64,000 bases of DNA. Origin: Mesorhizobium erdmanii USDA 3471 (lineage in GTDB: Bacteria > Pseudomonadota > Alphaproteobacteria > Rhizobiales > Rhizobiaceae). Shown in pieces: positions 19,139-29,517 of this stretch (positions within the stretch are counted from its first letter, which is position 1; each line of letters starts with the position of its first letter). The stretch spans positions 108,531 through 172,530 of the forward strand of contig NZ_AXAE01000018.1 in assembly GCF_000472705.1 (NCBI RefSeq), given 5' to 3'. The position numbers were made by a program, and so were the translations under genes. The notes below the pieces were generated by a model that did no database searches, had not been told where the DNA came from, and saw only the letters and a program-made list of their open reading frames with translations.

Positions 19139-20878
19139 TCATCCGAGTTCGGCCTCGAATTTCTCGAGCAGCGACGTCGCCAGGCTCGGCCCCTCCAGAT
19201 AGAGGCCGATTTCATCGAGCGGGTTGTCCTCGAGCCCAGACTGGGACCCCCAGTTCAGGCTGCTGACAACGACATGGTCCGTGTCCCAGGCCAAAAACTT
19301 CGCATGCAGCTGCGGTTCGGGCACACCTGTGAGGTCCACTATGCCATGGAGCCTTTCCCGGTGCTTTGTGACATGGCTGCGCTTCACTGGGCCGGTGCGG
19401 CGCGAATAGTAGATCCGGACATCGCTCAGACGCCGACCGGCGACCTCCGCCGGATCGAATAGCGCAGGCACCATGTTCGCGCCGACCTTGTTCGTACAGC
19501 AGATGAAACGCTGTTGCGCATCGTGGGCTGCGGCGCGCAGCAGGCGCTGGTGGTCAGCGGCAAGCAGAATCGTCAGTGTGGCTGCCGGCGCTTGCGTCTC
19601 CTCGGGGGCCGACAGCATGTTCCGTTGGCGCCGCAGTTCGGATGCCATGAACAGAAGTGTTTCCACTGATCGGCTGGCACTGGAAAGTTTGGAAACGATC
19701 TCACGCAGCAGATCCAGCCCTTCTGCGACCGCGTTGGCCTCTCTGAGTTCGGCCGAGACTTCAACGGCGGAGAACGGGGAGTGGAACCAATTGCACGAGC
19801 CCATAAGCACGACTGCTCCATCGTGACCGTCGTCGGCGACGAGGAACTTGGCATGGCTGTCGACAGGATTCCTCTGCACCAGGAGATATCCCCTGGTTTG
19901 CCTTGCGGCGGACAAGCGCAGATAGAGTTCCTGCATCGCCGCGGCATGCTTGGCGCGATCGAGCGAGGTACCGAAGAAGAGGTGGCATCTGACGCCCCGC
20001 CTGCACGCGTCCTCCAGCGCGCGGATAATGCGTTCCCGGCGATCCCTCCCCTTTTCGTCGGACTGCGACGCCACGAAAGTGGACAGGATAAATACGTTGG
20101 ACTTTGCGGCGCCGACAATCTCCTCAAAGCGCTGCAAGTGCTGCTCGGCACCCACAACAAGCTGATCGACCCCAAAGCGGGTCCCGACGGACACGGGACC
20201 CTCTGGCGGCGCGGTCGTGGTTTTCGGTAGAATGCCGGTCTTGATCGTCCCTTTGAGGGCATCAATGAGTTGGTCGCTCGCGCCTGGTGGGAATACGCCC
20301 GCGCCCACCTCGTCGAGATCGAGCACGAGGAACTTTGCCTCGAGGAACGAGCTGTTGGCCTGTACGCCCCGCAGCCATTCGCCTGGCCTGAGCATGCCGA
20401 CCATGAACTCGTTGACGCGCTGCATCATCGAGTAGTGCGTCTCGGGTGGCTCGCCTTCCGGAAACCTGATGATTGCGCCTGTGGCGGGCAGTTTGGTGGC
20501 CGGGATCGTATCAACGTCCCTCGTCCTGAAAACCGACAAGCCGACCTTCTCGTAGACGACGCTGATGCCGATTTCGCGATCGGCCGAGCGTTCGGGAAGT
20601 GCGCGCCCTGTGCGTATGAAGTCATGACCAATGCTGCTGGTGACCAGAACCGGTTGCGGCGACAGCCGGACTTCGACAAGTCCGAATTGCATGAGCCGGG
20701 CGACGGTCGAGCCGACCACCTGTCGGGGCATCTTGAGCGTCTGGGAGACATCATTGATCGTTCCGGGGCTTCGGTCGAGTGACAGCAGGATCATTTCCTC
20801 GACCGGGCTCCATCCCCAGGTCCGCTGGACGATGCCGGGTGCCCGATAGTGCCAGGCCGGGATGTAGATGTTGTTCAC
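19139..20878 (-). CDS. mkoB: PLD-family nuclease of a Mokosh type I system (MkoB-like)
   Basis: A 579-residue phospholipase D-fold protein. A winged-helix N-terminus (residues about 20-80, TINDVSQTLKMPRQVVGSTVARLM) precedes two HKD-type motifs: SHAKFLVADD (H342, K344, D349) and LHAKFLAWDTD (H525, K527, D532), each followed by the expected S/N-W stretch (GSCNW, SLNW). Type I Mokosh is defined by a separate PLD nuclease gene next to a COG1112-type helicase that carries a Ser/Thr kinase-like domain, and exactly that gene lies upstream, overlapping by 4 bp. Both active-site halves look intact. Family membership is seen; the defence role is from established knowledge of Mokosh. Confidence 0.78.
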   Translation of the reverse strand: MNNIYIPAWHYRAPGIVQRTWGWSPVEEMILLSLDRSPGTINDVSQTLKMPRQVVGSTVARLMQFGLVEVRLSPQPVLVTSSIGHDFIRTGRALPERSADREIGISVVYEKVGLSVFRTRDVDTIPATKLPATGAIIRFPEGEPPETHYSMMQRVNEFMVGMLRPGEWLRGVQANSSFLEAKFLVLDLDEVGAGVFPPGASDQLIDALKGTIKTGILPKTTTAPPEGPVSVGTRFGVDQLVVGAEQHLQRFEEIVGAAKSNVFILSTFVASQSDEKGRDRRERIIRALEDACRRGVRCHLFFGTSLDRAKHAAAMQELYLRLSAARQTRGYLLVQRNPVDSHAKFLVADDGHDGAVVLMGSCNWFHSPFSAVEVSAELREANAVAEGLDLLREIVSKLSSASRSVETLLFMASELRRQRNMLSAPEETQAPAATLTILLAADHQRLLRAAAHDAQQRFICCTNKVGANMVPALFDPAEVAGRRLSDVRIYYSRRTGPVKRSHVTKHRERLHGIVDLTGVPEPQLHAKFLAWDTDHVVVSSLNWGSQSGLEDNPLDEIGLYLEGPSLATSLLEKFEAELG

Positions 20879-23800
20879 CGGGGTAGCCTCCCCTGCTCAT
20901 CGACAGGGACGACGGAGGCGCCCTTGCCGACCGCCGGAAAGTCGGTCTCGGACAAGCGGGTGATTTCATCGAGCATGATCCGCAGAAAGCCGAGTTCGTC
21001 GCTCACCGAGTCGGGGTCGATCCCCTCTACCGCATTACGGATGAACTGCCGGCTGGTTGCGAGGACGAGCTTGTGCTTGGCGCGACTGAGCAAAACGTTC
21101 AGGCGCTGAGGGTTCTTGATGAAGCCAAGGGCTCTCGTGCCGACCAGGACGTTGTTGCGCACAAGGCTGGCGACGACGACATCGGCCTCGCCACCCTGGA
21201 AACTGTCGCTGGTGTAGACGAATTTTCCATCCCCCCGCGGGCTGGCGAAGCCGAAGAGGGTGCCTGCGGACACGTCGATCTCAGGCTTGAGCAGTCGTTC
21301 GAGGTCATTGACCTGCGCCAGATACGGAGACAGCACGACGAGCGTCGGCACCGGCTCGCCCTCGCGTATGACGGGCCGCAGCTTCTTCATGGCAGCCAGA
21401 ACTGCCGTCGCCTCAACCTCGTTGCGATACGAGCGCTTCGCCGTTTCCTCGAATGCCCTTCTTTTGACCACGCTCAGCGAGGGGACGTCCAGAATCACGA
21501 CCGGAGAAGCGGGAAACCCGTCGGCGCACTCAACGGCCGGCCTGCGAGCCTTCACCCGATCTGAGGACAGCAGTAGCCGTTTGTAGAACGTGTTGGAAAC
21601 CAGTTCGCATATGGCCGGGTGCATGCGGCTCTGCTCGCGCAGCGTGTTGGCGATCGTGCTGGGGCGCCCGGTGTCCCCGGCCCTGATCTCTTCGCGCGCA
21701 GCAATTGATTTGAACGGCTCTTCGAGACGAGACGCGATGGCGAGAACGTCGCTTAGCAGGAAGGGATCTGCCTTCAACGCGTCGAGGGCGACCTCCACCT
21801 CGCTCGGCAGGTCGGAGATCGCGGTGAGCTTCTCCTTCGCGTCACGCAGCAGTTCGCTAGCCCGGCTGGAATCGTAGAACTTCTGGCGATCCGCCGCATC
21901 GAAGGGAGACAGCTGGTTGTGATCGCCAATCATCACCCTGCGGTTTCCCAGGAGCAGAGCACCGATCAATTCGGCGCCGTTGGCCCGCGCTGCCTCCTCG
22001 ATAAAGACCCAGTCGAACTGCTCGCCATCGGCAATCATCTCCTCAAGAATATGCGACGACGTGGTTGCAAGCGTCACATCCGACGAACGCAGCATCAGAT
22101 TGTCCGTGTCACGCAGGGCGCGGTCGGCGATCGACTGCTCCGAGGTATCCAGAGGTCTGAGTGCCTGGACGATTTGATTGAGCTGGTTCGTCATGATCGC
22201 GGCGCTGGCAGGGTCCGGCTCCGACACGGATCGCAACAAAGAATGCGAACTCCGCCTTAGCGTGCTCTCTTTCTCGCTGAAGCGCGATCGCTCGACGCGA
22301 ACGACGATCGTGGAGGTCGCAGGGAGGAACTTGCGAAGCTCGTCCTCCATGTGGACAAGCGTTTCATGGTTTTGAGACGACACGAGGATACGAGCATCGG
22401 GCGTTTGATGCAAAATGCTCTTCACGAGGTGTGAGATCAAAAAGGTCTTGCCCACGCCGGGCGGCCCGACGACCACATTGATGGATCTGCCGGCGACGAT
22501 CGATTCCCATGCCTCGATCTTGGATCGCTCCATATCAATGTCGGTTGGTGGCGGGCCGGGCGTCGCGATGTCGCGCAGCACCTCATCCATGGCAACCTGC
22601 GCCGGATCATCCAACGCCCGCAGAAGTTCGACATTTGACCTTGCGGCCACAATATTCTGGAGCCGCCGCCGGATAGCCCGCTCGGTACCGGTATCTCTGC
22701 GAGGCCGGAGAAAAAGCCGTTGCCCGGCTTGGGTCGACAGGTTGGTTCCGAAAGCAAATGCGGTCTTGCCTTTGATCAAGGCGCTGCCTTCGTAGCTCAG
22801 TTCAGGCACACGCTCGCGGCCCATTGCAAGGCGCGCCGATTGTGACAACGTCCAATTTGCCTTTCCGTCGTCATATTTCAATTCGCGCCTGAGCGCCTCG
22901 GCTGCCGGGCGTAACCCTATGGTTTCGCGTTGAGCATCACGTTCTGCGTCATCGTGGGGCGCCAGCCAGAGGACGTTCGCCTCGGCGTTTGCTGGGGCGA
23001 TGACGTCGACGGGATAGAGGCGAAACTGTTCCCTCAGCAGGGTGAAGGCTTCGAGAAGGATGAGAGCGAACCATATCGGAACGTCGGCCGTGCCGTCGCC
23101 AGACCGGACGGGTTCCAGGAGGTCGCGCCAGCGCTTGGCGCCTGGCCCGAGGTTCTGAACCCGCTCTTCGGCGCTCGCTCGATTACGGGAGAGATGCAAT
23201 CGATGGACTATGTCGACCGCACCATGCATCCATTCATTTGCGCGACGCTGGTGCGCGCCTTCGATCACTCCGACGAAGTCGCTCATGAGCCGAACATTGT
23301 AGATCGCGAGATCGGTCATGAGACGTGCGGTGTCCTGCCGATCCGGAACGAGGCTGACGCCGGCGGAGAGCAGGTCGTCGGCGACAAACTGCATAATCGC
23401 TGCCCCATCGGCAGCGGGTATGGTGCCCGAAGACAGGGCGGGCAAATCGCTTTGAACCACACCCTTTGAGGGATAGAGAACCAGTTCCCCATCCGAGCTC
23501 GAACCGACCCTGTCGAGTTCGATGACGACGTTTCGTAGCTCGTCGAGGACTACTGCACCATCGAAGAGCTGGAACTGCGGTGGACTGGCCAGCCGCTCCA
23601 GCATTCGGCGTTCGACGGACAGAAGCTGGGGAGGGTTGTCGCCATCGAGGCCGAGGAGCTCGCCGGCAACCGCGGCCAAGTCGATCCAGTCCTGCCGGAA
23701 CGAGATCGCGGCGAAGGCGCGAAGCAGGTGCCCGGACTCTTTGAGATCGCCATCCGAAATATGGGACGCACGCCTCGACACCACCGAGACGATAGTCGGC

Positions 23801-24307
23801 ACCATCGTCTCGGTGTGAGAATATCGAATGCATGCTGACGCCACCGTGCACAATGCCGGCGTCATGACATAGAGTGAGCGCTTCTGCGACGCGGACCATG
23901 TTCCGCCAGAAGACGCCACGACTTGCGCTTGTCAGATAGCGCCCCTGCCTTGTCCTGCGGCGCTGTGATGGTCCGGAAATCGGACTGCCGGGGTCGACCA
24001 TTACGATAGCAAGCTCGTGTTGGTCTTCCGCAACTTCGAGAACTTCAACCAGCACGTCTCGAGCACGACGAGAAGAAAGCACCCGTCGAATCCGTCTCAG
24101 GCCACGGGCGACAATTGCCCGCAAATCATCGTCGAGGGCGGTGCCCGTCTTCTTGAACAAGCGCAGTAGGTACGCCTCGCCGTCCGCAGACCCGACAGCA
24201 GTACGAAGGTGAGAATCCCACCCTCCCGTCAACCGTGCGAACGAGTCTTCTGCGAATTTGAAACGTGCATCTAACGGCGGATTACTCTTCTTGTTGACTG
24301 CAGCCAT
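20875..24307 (-). pseudogene. mkoA: Mokosh type I kinase-helicase (MkoA-like), one-base frameshift
   Basis: Two overlapping frames together give one protein of about 1143 residues. The first (from 24307) is a Ser/Thr-kinase-like domain, with EALTLCHDAGIVHGGVSMHSIF as the catalytic-loop region. The second (to 20875) is an SF1 DNA2/NAM7-type helicase: Walker A VVVGPPGVGKTFLI, Walker B-like WVFIEEAARANG, MIGDHNQLSPF, LREQSRMHPAI, SDSFQGGEADVVV and LNVLLSRAKHKLVL. The frames join cleanly at a CCC run (plus-strand GGG, 23763-23765): removing one base turns VEACVPYFG into VEACVHISDG and continues into the helicase frame. The total span is 3n+1 bases, as one insertion predicts. This could be a real mutation, a sequencing error or phase switching. 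The helicase frame alone (start at or below 23919) could still be made. Confidence 0.75.
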
Positions 24308-24402
24308 ATGGTTTGCGCCCTTGAATACTTCTGCTTAGCAGATTCGAGGCCGCGACGCCGTTTGAGATGGCAACAAAACTGGGGTAAACCAAATCGCGGG
24401 TG

Positions 24403-24594
24403 ATGAGCACGACGTATGGCGACTGGGCTCGCTTCCGCGTCGAGCCCCGTATAGGCGGGCAACGCCGTCGGGCAAAGAACAAGGCGCGCTATTCCTTGGC
24501 CATTTCGATCTCTGCATCGGGCCAAGCGGTCGACCTCTATTCGGAGATTGCTGCTCTCGTGGAGGTTAAGGAACTCCAAATCTCCATCGGCTGA
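24403..24594 (+). CDS. Possible small protein, unknown function
   Basis: A 63-residue frame in the 394-bp gap between the kinase-helicase start and the AbiJ-like fragment. It reads MSTTYGDWARFRVEP then KARYSLAISISASGQAVDLYSEIAAL, and about 70 percent of its third codon positions are G or C, as in real genes here. I recognise no family. Competing minus-strand frames overlap it, and no strong ribosome site is visible, so it may be chance. The rest of this gap shows no gene. Confidence 0.3.
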   Translation: MSTTYGDWARFRVEPRIGGQRRRAKNKARYSLAISISASGQAVDLYSEIAALVEVKELQISIG

Positions 24595-24701
24595 CCTTCA
24601 AATCGCGCCGAGACGCCAACCGAGTTTTCCGCTACGTGAACAAATGCAACGTTCCGGTGCCGGGACGCTTTCATCTTTGCCTCGATCGTATAGTTTCAGC
24701 C

Positions 24702-25127
24702 ATGTCGCAGAATTTTTCAGACCGCTTCGGCTTCAAGCCGGCCGAACCGGAGATCACCATCCGGGAAGACGCGCCGGATGACCTGCGCTTTGCCATCGCG
24801 CAGATCGCCGTCAACGCAGGAATGGGGCCGAGCGATATTCGAGATGTGGTCTGCACCGTTCTATTTGTGGCGCCCGACCGCAACAACTGGTCCGAATACC
24901 CGAACATCTGGGATGAGGTTCGGGGGCTGCTCGAAGATTGCGAATGGTTCAAGGTCTATGACACTGGTCCATCGAACGCAGCAGGTTCGCTGAGCGCTCG
25001 CCAAATCCTATTCGCATCAGCGGGAACAGCGAGAAAGGGTATCGATTCGACTCCTGGTCGAGACACAACCGCCGACCTAAACGATCCCTTGGGCAATGTA
25101 ACGCGCCCGTCCCGCCACTGCCTGTAA
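24702..25127 (+). pseudogene. AbiJ-like N-terminal domain fragment, truncated
   Basis: The first 90 residues (MSQNFSDRFGFKPAEPEITIRED...NWSEYPNIWDEVRGLLEDCEWFKVYD) resemble the N-terminal domain of AbiJ-related abortive-infection proteins, which normally continue into a HEPN domain. Here the sequence changes character after WFKVYD and becomes low-complexity, Gly/Ser/Arg-rich (TGPSNAAGSLSARQ) for 50 residues before the stop. That suggests a deletion or frameshift removed the effector half. It lies in the defence island between Mokosh and the CoiA-like gene and is likely a relic. The family call rests on memory of the domain, so it is moderate. Confidence 0.5.
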
Positions 25128-25255
25128 GGGGAACGCCACGTTCCGTCCTGTCATCGCGGACGAGCGAAGTCGTTGCATGGAGTCGGCAGTGCGTGGAACA
25201 CTGATATACGCTCTGCCATCCGGTTGAGGTATTGCACGCACGCCACAGGCCCGGC

Positions 25256-27133
25256 TCATTGCATTTGCGCAATCCATTGCAACACGCCGAGCGCAGTCCG
25301 AAAGGTATGTTCGTTGCGACAGTAGATCAGCGGCGGGCGCCCATCGAGCTTGCCGTCCACCGTTTGCCTGACGACACGCGCGGCACCATCTCCAAAGAGT
25401 TTCTTGGCCTCGTCCTCCAGCTTTGATCGCCACTCAGCGGCGACGCGTTCCAAACGTCGCGTCTGCGCAAACCTGGTCAAGGCCTCTTCAGCCAGCCCGA
25501 GGTCGGCATAGTTTCTCTCAGCCAGGTCGAGCGGAAGGACCCCACTATGATCGGCGAGCGGCGTACGAAAGAAGTCGGCGCGATCCTGGTCATCCAAGGC
25601 GTGTTCCCCGAGCCTGATCAGCGATTGCCGGCGACCATCCACTTCTTCCGCCGCACGTTTTGCCTTAGCCTTCGCCTCGTTCGCGGCTCTCAAGGATATC
25701 GCCTTCTTCACGGCGCGTTCAGCAGGTAGTCCGTGCAGATTGTTCGGCGATGCGCTGCTTCGCAGGTCCAAGACTTCGAGGAGCCTTTCCAGGTCGCTAT
25801 CGATCGTGATGTCGGTTTCGATTGTCTCCTTGCGCGGCCTTCCGCTTTCCGTTTCGGTCATCTGCCACCAGGAATCGACCGTCATCAATGCGCGATCTTC
25901 GTCTGGAATTAGGTCCAGGATGCGGGACACAAGGTTCGAGATGCTATTCTGTCGCTCGTTTTTCCTCTGCTCGGTTACTTCCCAATCGCGCCACCGTTCA
26001 ACCAGGCCGGTCTTCAGCGCGAAAGAGAGGTGCTGTTGGTCCGCCAGGCCTGCCGTGGTCAAAGCCTGGAGATATCGATGCACGGCCTCCCAGGGTGTGA
26101 GGAACTCACGGTCAAGCTTGCGCATCGCATCAGCAAGGTCTTTTGTCAGCTGGACGAAGTCGCTGTGGACGTACCCCTCTTCGAGAAGGCGGGAGACGAT
26201 ATGGTCTGTAGCGAGGAAGCGATGATGATAGAGCCTTGGCCGCAGAATTGTCGCGAGGACAATCGATCGCCAGGTCTCGGACCGGACCGTGAAGCAACCA
26301 CTCCCTCCGATCCGGATTCCGAGATGTTCGCGCAATCCCAGAGCACGCAGCGCGGCGAGGTCCTTGATTCGCAGCTTTTGCTCGTTGGCGTGCTGGCGAA
26401 CTCGGCCATAAGCCTCGATCTTGCGCCTCGCAGTTGATGCCAGCCGCTTGGCGGCGGCATCGACGTCTAGTCGTTCGCGCAGCCGCATGTCCTCGAGCGC
26501 ACTCTCGATCTTCGCGTTGAACAGCCAGACGCGTGGCGCGGTCGAGACGACGGCCATCCGCACATCGTCGCGTGGCGTGTTGCGGGGCACGCAGGACATA
26601 TCGATCTCGACGGCGGCCGTTCCCAGTCGCTTCAGGCGGGCAATCTTCTCCTCTCCGCAAGGGTGGGTCACGGCGATCTCGACAAAGAGATCCAGATCGT
26701 CAACCTGGAGACGGAGGTCTGGTATCAACTCGACATGGTCGCGGAATTCGAGCGTTACATGTGCGAAAACGATTTCGCGCGCTTCGCCGATCAGCCGTTC
26801 ATAGCTGCCGTGTGCAGCGAACTCGCGCGGAACGGTGAGCCGCAACTCATCCCGGATGATTTCCTTGCAAAGGATATGCAACGCAGTTTCCGGACCGCCT
26901 CCGCATGCAGGCCCATGATGGGCGAAGTGCGCCGCCTTCAGGTCGTCCTTGAGGTTCGCGACCAGCACCCCCTTGCAGTGCGGGCAGATCAAGCCGCAGG
27001 CAAGGCCCCGACGCGCCTCTGAGATGTGGAAAAGCTTTTCCTTTTCAGAATCCCAGCCGTAAACGAGGCGCGCACTGTCATCGCCGTACTGGCGGCGGAT
27101 TTCCGGGTCGTCATGGCCCTGATGAATCGACAT
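25256..27133 (-). CDS. CoiA-like protein with zinc-binding N-terminus
   Basis: A 625-residue protein. The start (LACGLICPHCKGVLVANLKDDLKAAHFAHHGPACGGGPETALH) shows the Cys/His pattern and AHFAH motif of CoiA-like competence proteins, which carry a PD-(D/E)XK-type nuclease fold. Residues about 125-160 (VELIPDLRLQVDDLDLFVEIAVTHPCGEEKIARLKR) give the D...(D/E)-x-x nuclease-like core. The remainder is long and helical with no named domain, much longer than classical CoiA (about 330). CoiA-like nucleases turn up in defence islands, and this one sits inside one, alone and divergent from the broken gene at 27237. Function beyond a likely DNA or RNA nuclease is unknown. Confidence 0.65.
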   Translation of the reverse strand: MSIHQGHDDPEIRRQYGDDSARLVYGWDSEKEKLFHISEARRGLACGLICPHCKGVLVANLKDDLKAAHFAHHGPACGGGPETALHILCKEIIRDELRLTVPREFAAHGSYERLIGEAREIVFAHVTLEFRDHVELIPDLRLQVDDLDLFVEIAVTHPCGEEKIARLKRLGTAAVEIDMSCVPRNTPRDDVRMAVVSTAPRVWLFNAKIESALEDMRLRERLDVDAAAKRLASTARRKIEAYGRVRQHANEQKLRIKDLAALRALGLREHLGIRIGGSGCFTVRSETWRSIVLATILRPRLYHHRFLATDHIVSRLLEEGYVHSDFVQLTKDLADAMRKLDREFLTPWEAVHRYLQALTTAGLADQQHLSFALKTGLVERWRDWEVTEQRKNERQNSISNLVSRILDLIPDEDRALMTVDSWWQMTETESGRPRKETIETDITIDSDLERLLEVLDLRSSASPNNLHGLPAERAVKKAISLRAANEAKAKAKRAAEEVDGRRQSLIRLGEHALDDQDRADFFRTPLADHSGVLPLDLAERNYADLGLAEEALTRFAQTRRLERVAAEWRSKLEDEAKKLFGDGAARVVRQTVDGKLDGRPPLIYCRNEHTFRTALGVLQWIAQMQ

Positions 27134-27236
27134 TACCGGATAGTACCCGCCATCATGTAATGGCTGCTAGCTCGAAACAGGCAGCCACACGGTAGGCCGT
27201 CAGCCGAAAGCAGATAGCGGCGAAAATGGAGAATGG

Positions 27237-28646
27237 ATGCGCAAAGTCCCGCAATGGGAATTTGATTTTTACGCCTTGTCGCTCCCGCGCGGCCACGACT
27301 TCGGTGCCGAACCGCCGGTCGCGGCCTGGGGCGGTTCGGACGGTCGCAGCTGCGGTATCGTCACACACGACGCTACCGCCGACGCGTTCAATACCATTCT
27401 CATGCGACGGCGGGTGGACTTGGTCTGGACCGTCACTCGACAGCAAAGCGGCTTCGCAAATATCGACGCCGCGCGTGACGCTTTGGAGCCCTTTCTCGTT
27501 GAAGGTCAGCCGCCTGACCCAATGCCGGCCGGAGCCATCCGCCGTCCGCCGCTATTCGATCTGGCCGGACGGCAGCCAAGCGATGTGTTTCGATTGCTTG
27601 CCACAACGGCGCGTCGGCCTGCCGGGTGGGCGTTGAACCAGCTTTATCTCGCCATGCCAAAGCCTGACCGCAACTGGGCTAGTGACTGCCAGACTACCAA
27701 TTTTCACACGCGCCTATGGGAAGCGCACCTTCTCGCGTCATTTCGCGAGCAAGGCCTGCTTGTCGAACAGCCGTTTGAATCCCCGGATTTCCATATTGCG
27801 AATCGCCTTGGCAACGAGGCCTGGGTCGAGGCCGTCACCGCTAATCCACAGGTGCCATACAATCACGTCAACGCGCCCTTCGCGGATGTGCCCACTGAAC
27901 GCGAAGAGATATTCTTCGGCACGGCCGCACTACGATTCGCCAAAACGATCGGAAATAAGCTTGAACGACGATACGATCAGCTTCCCCATGTCATTGGAAA
28001 ACCGTTCATGCTGGCAGTCGCAGATTTTCATGCATCCGGTTCAATGATATAGAGCCGCGAAGGCTTGATTGGCTATCTGCAAGGATCGGGCGCAACTGTG
28101 GCCGAGGTAGACGGTCGGCAACAAGCTGTGCCAATGCCGGCTGAGTACCTGCTCGGGCCGACACAATTCCCGGCGGGCCTGTTCGCCAACGATCGCCACG
28201 CCGAACTGTCGGCTGTCATCTTCTCCAATGCCTGCTCGATCTCGAAGCTCAATCGAGTCGCGATCTCGGGTGGCGGCGCGCCTGAGGGTTATCGCTACAC
28301 CAGGCTGGGACATTTCTTTGACCGTACGCCCGGCGCCCTGCGGGGCATACCGTTCTGCCTCGACATCACCGGCGATGAGTATCGAGGGCTCTGGCCGCAC
28401 GGCTATGAGCCGTGGACGGCCGAGATCGAAGTTTTTCATAACCCCTTCGCGCGCCATCCAGTATCCTTCGATTTACTACCTGAAGCGCAGCACTGGTTCG
28501 AGGAGAACGGTGAATGGTTATGCAGATCGGTCTATGAGACGTCGATCTTATGGTCGCAAACTCTAATCACGGACGCGAATAAGCCGGCACCAGCGCTGCA
28601 AGATCATCTAATAGCCGAGGATCGTGTCCATTTCGAAGCCGACTAG
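27237..28646 (+). pseudogene. Hypothetical protein interrupted by in-frame TAG
   Basis: A single frame of 469 codons is broken only by a TAG at 28050-28052 (codon 272), between ADFHASGSMI and SREGLIGYLQG. Both halves are well-behaved coding sequence, and the second half has no start or ribosome site of its own, so this was one gene. The lost residue is probably Trp (TGG to TAG). I recall homologues annotated only as a glycosaminoglycan-attachment-type hypothetical protein, a label with no functional meaning. It lies at the right edge of the defence island. Confidence 0.7.
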
Positions 28647-28712
28647 ACACCGAGTGACGACATCGATTTGCCATCAGTATGTTTTTTGCTCCCCGCGAAA
28701 ACCTGAGGTTTC

Positions 28713-29352
28713 ATGGGTAAGTTCCTCCTGCCGCTTAGCGAATACAACCGGATCTATCAGGTGACCCATGGCGTTCTTCAGGGCGTACCAGACGCGACCG
28801 CCGGGAGAGCATGTCTCTTCTTTGCGGCCGTTGGCGGCTATGTTCTTAACCAGTGCTATAAAATCAGAGCGCAGGTTGTTGGGGGGTGCATTCTGCCTTT
28901 GCGTGGGTGACGGTGGAGGCGAGGTTGCCACCTTCGGATAATTGGAGGATGGGCAGTTAGTGTCCGGGCACGATGCATTCCACATGTGGCTCCAGACCGA
29001 CACTCATATTATCGACTTCATGGCTCCAATCTATCGAGAGGCATTTGCTGATTACCCGAAATCAGCGGACCTGCCGCGCAAGATGATGCAACGGCGCCTG
29101 GATGAAGAAGCCCCCAACCTCGATGCCTTGGCGCACACCGGCGACTTTCGTTATTATCCGGATCCGGCTCTGACGGACAAATTGCTCGACGGTTTTCTCG
29201 CCAAGCGGTTCAACGAGGATCTGATCAAAGTTGCGATGGCCTGGTACGGGAAACGGCGCGCGAAACAGATGCCGACCTTTGCGATGCAAGACGAGAGAGG
29301 CCTTGTTACCCGGCTGTCACTTGCCGCGACGGTCGCCACCAGCTCTTGGTAA
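28713..29352 (+). pseudogene. DUF2026-like hypothetical protein, frameshift and stop
   Basis: The N-terminus (MGKFLLPLSEYNRIYQVTHGVLQG...CLFFAAVGGYVLNQCYKI) and C-terminus (SGHDAFHMWLQTDTHIIDFMAPIYREAF) look like one protein of the DUF2026 type. The reading frame is lost at a run of six G near 28879-28884: one base fewer restores AFCLCVGDGGGEVATFG. A TAA at about 28939 then still interrupts before LEDGQLVSGHDAFHMW. With two independent lesions the gene is dead. Family assignment is from memory of the N-terminal pattern and is moderate. Confidence 0.6.
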
Positions 29353-29517
29353 TCGGCGCTGTGTCGGATCGGTGCATTGACCGTTATGTTGGCGTGCGCG
29401 CCTGATCCCCCCGCTTGTCCACTGTCCCGGGGCTGCGGACAAGGCTCGAGGACCGCCGTTGCGAACATGTACCGCTAACATGCGCAACGGCCAGCGGCTG
29501 CTGCGCGACTGCGGCAG

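Noticed and set aside
24271..24579. Minus-strand frames upstream of the kinase-helicase
   Set aside because: Several overlapping frames compete with no ribosome site or family; the plus-strand 63-codon frame is slightly better and is listed at low confidence.
29455..29491. Inverted repeat GCCGTTGCG...CGCAACGGC downstream of scpB copy 1
   Set aside because: The 19-base loop and lack of a T-run make it a poor terminator, and there is only one copy, so I do not assign a function.
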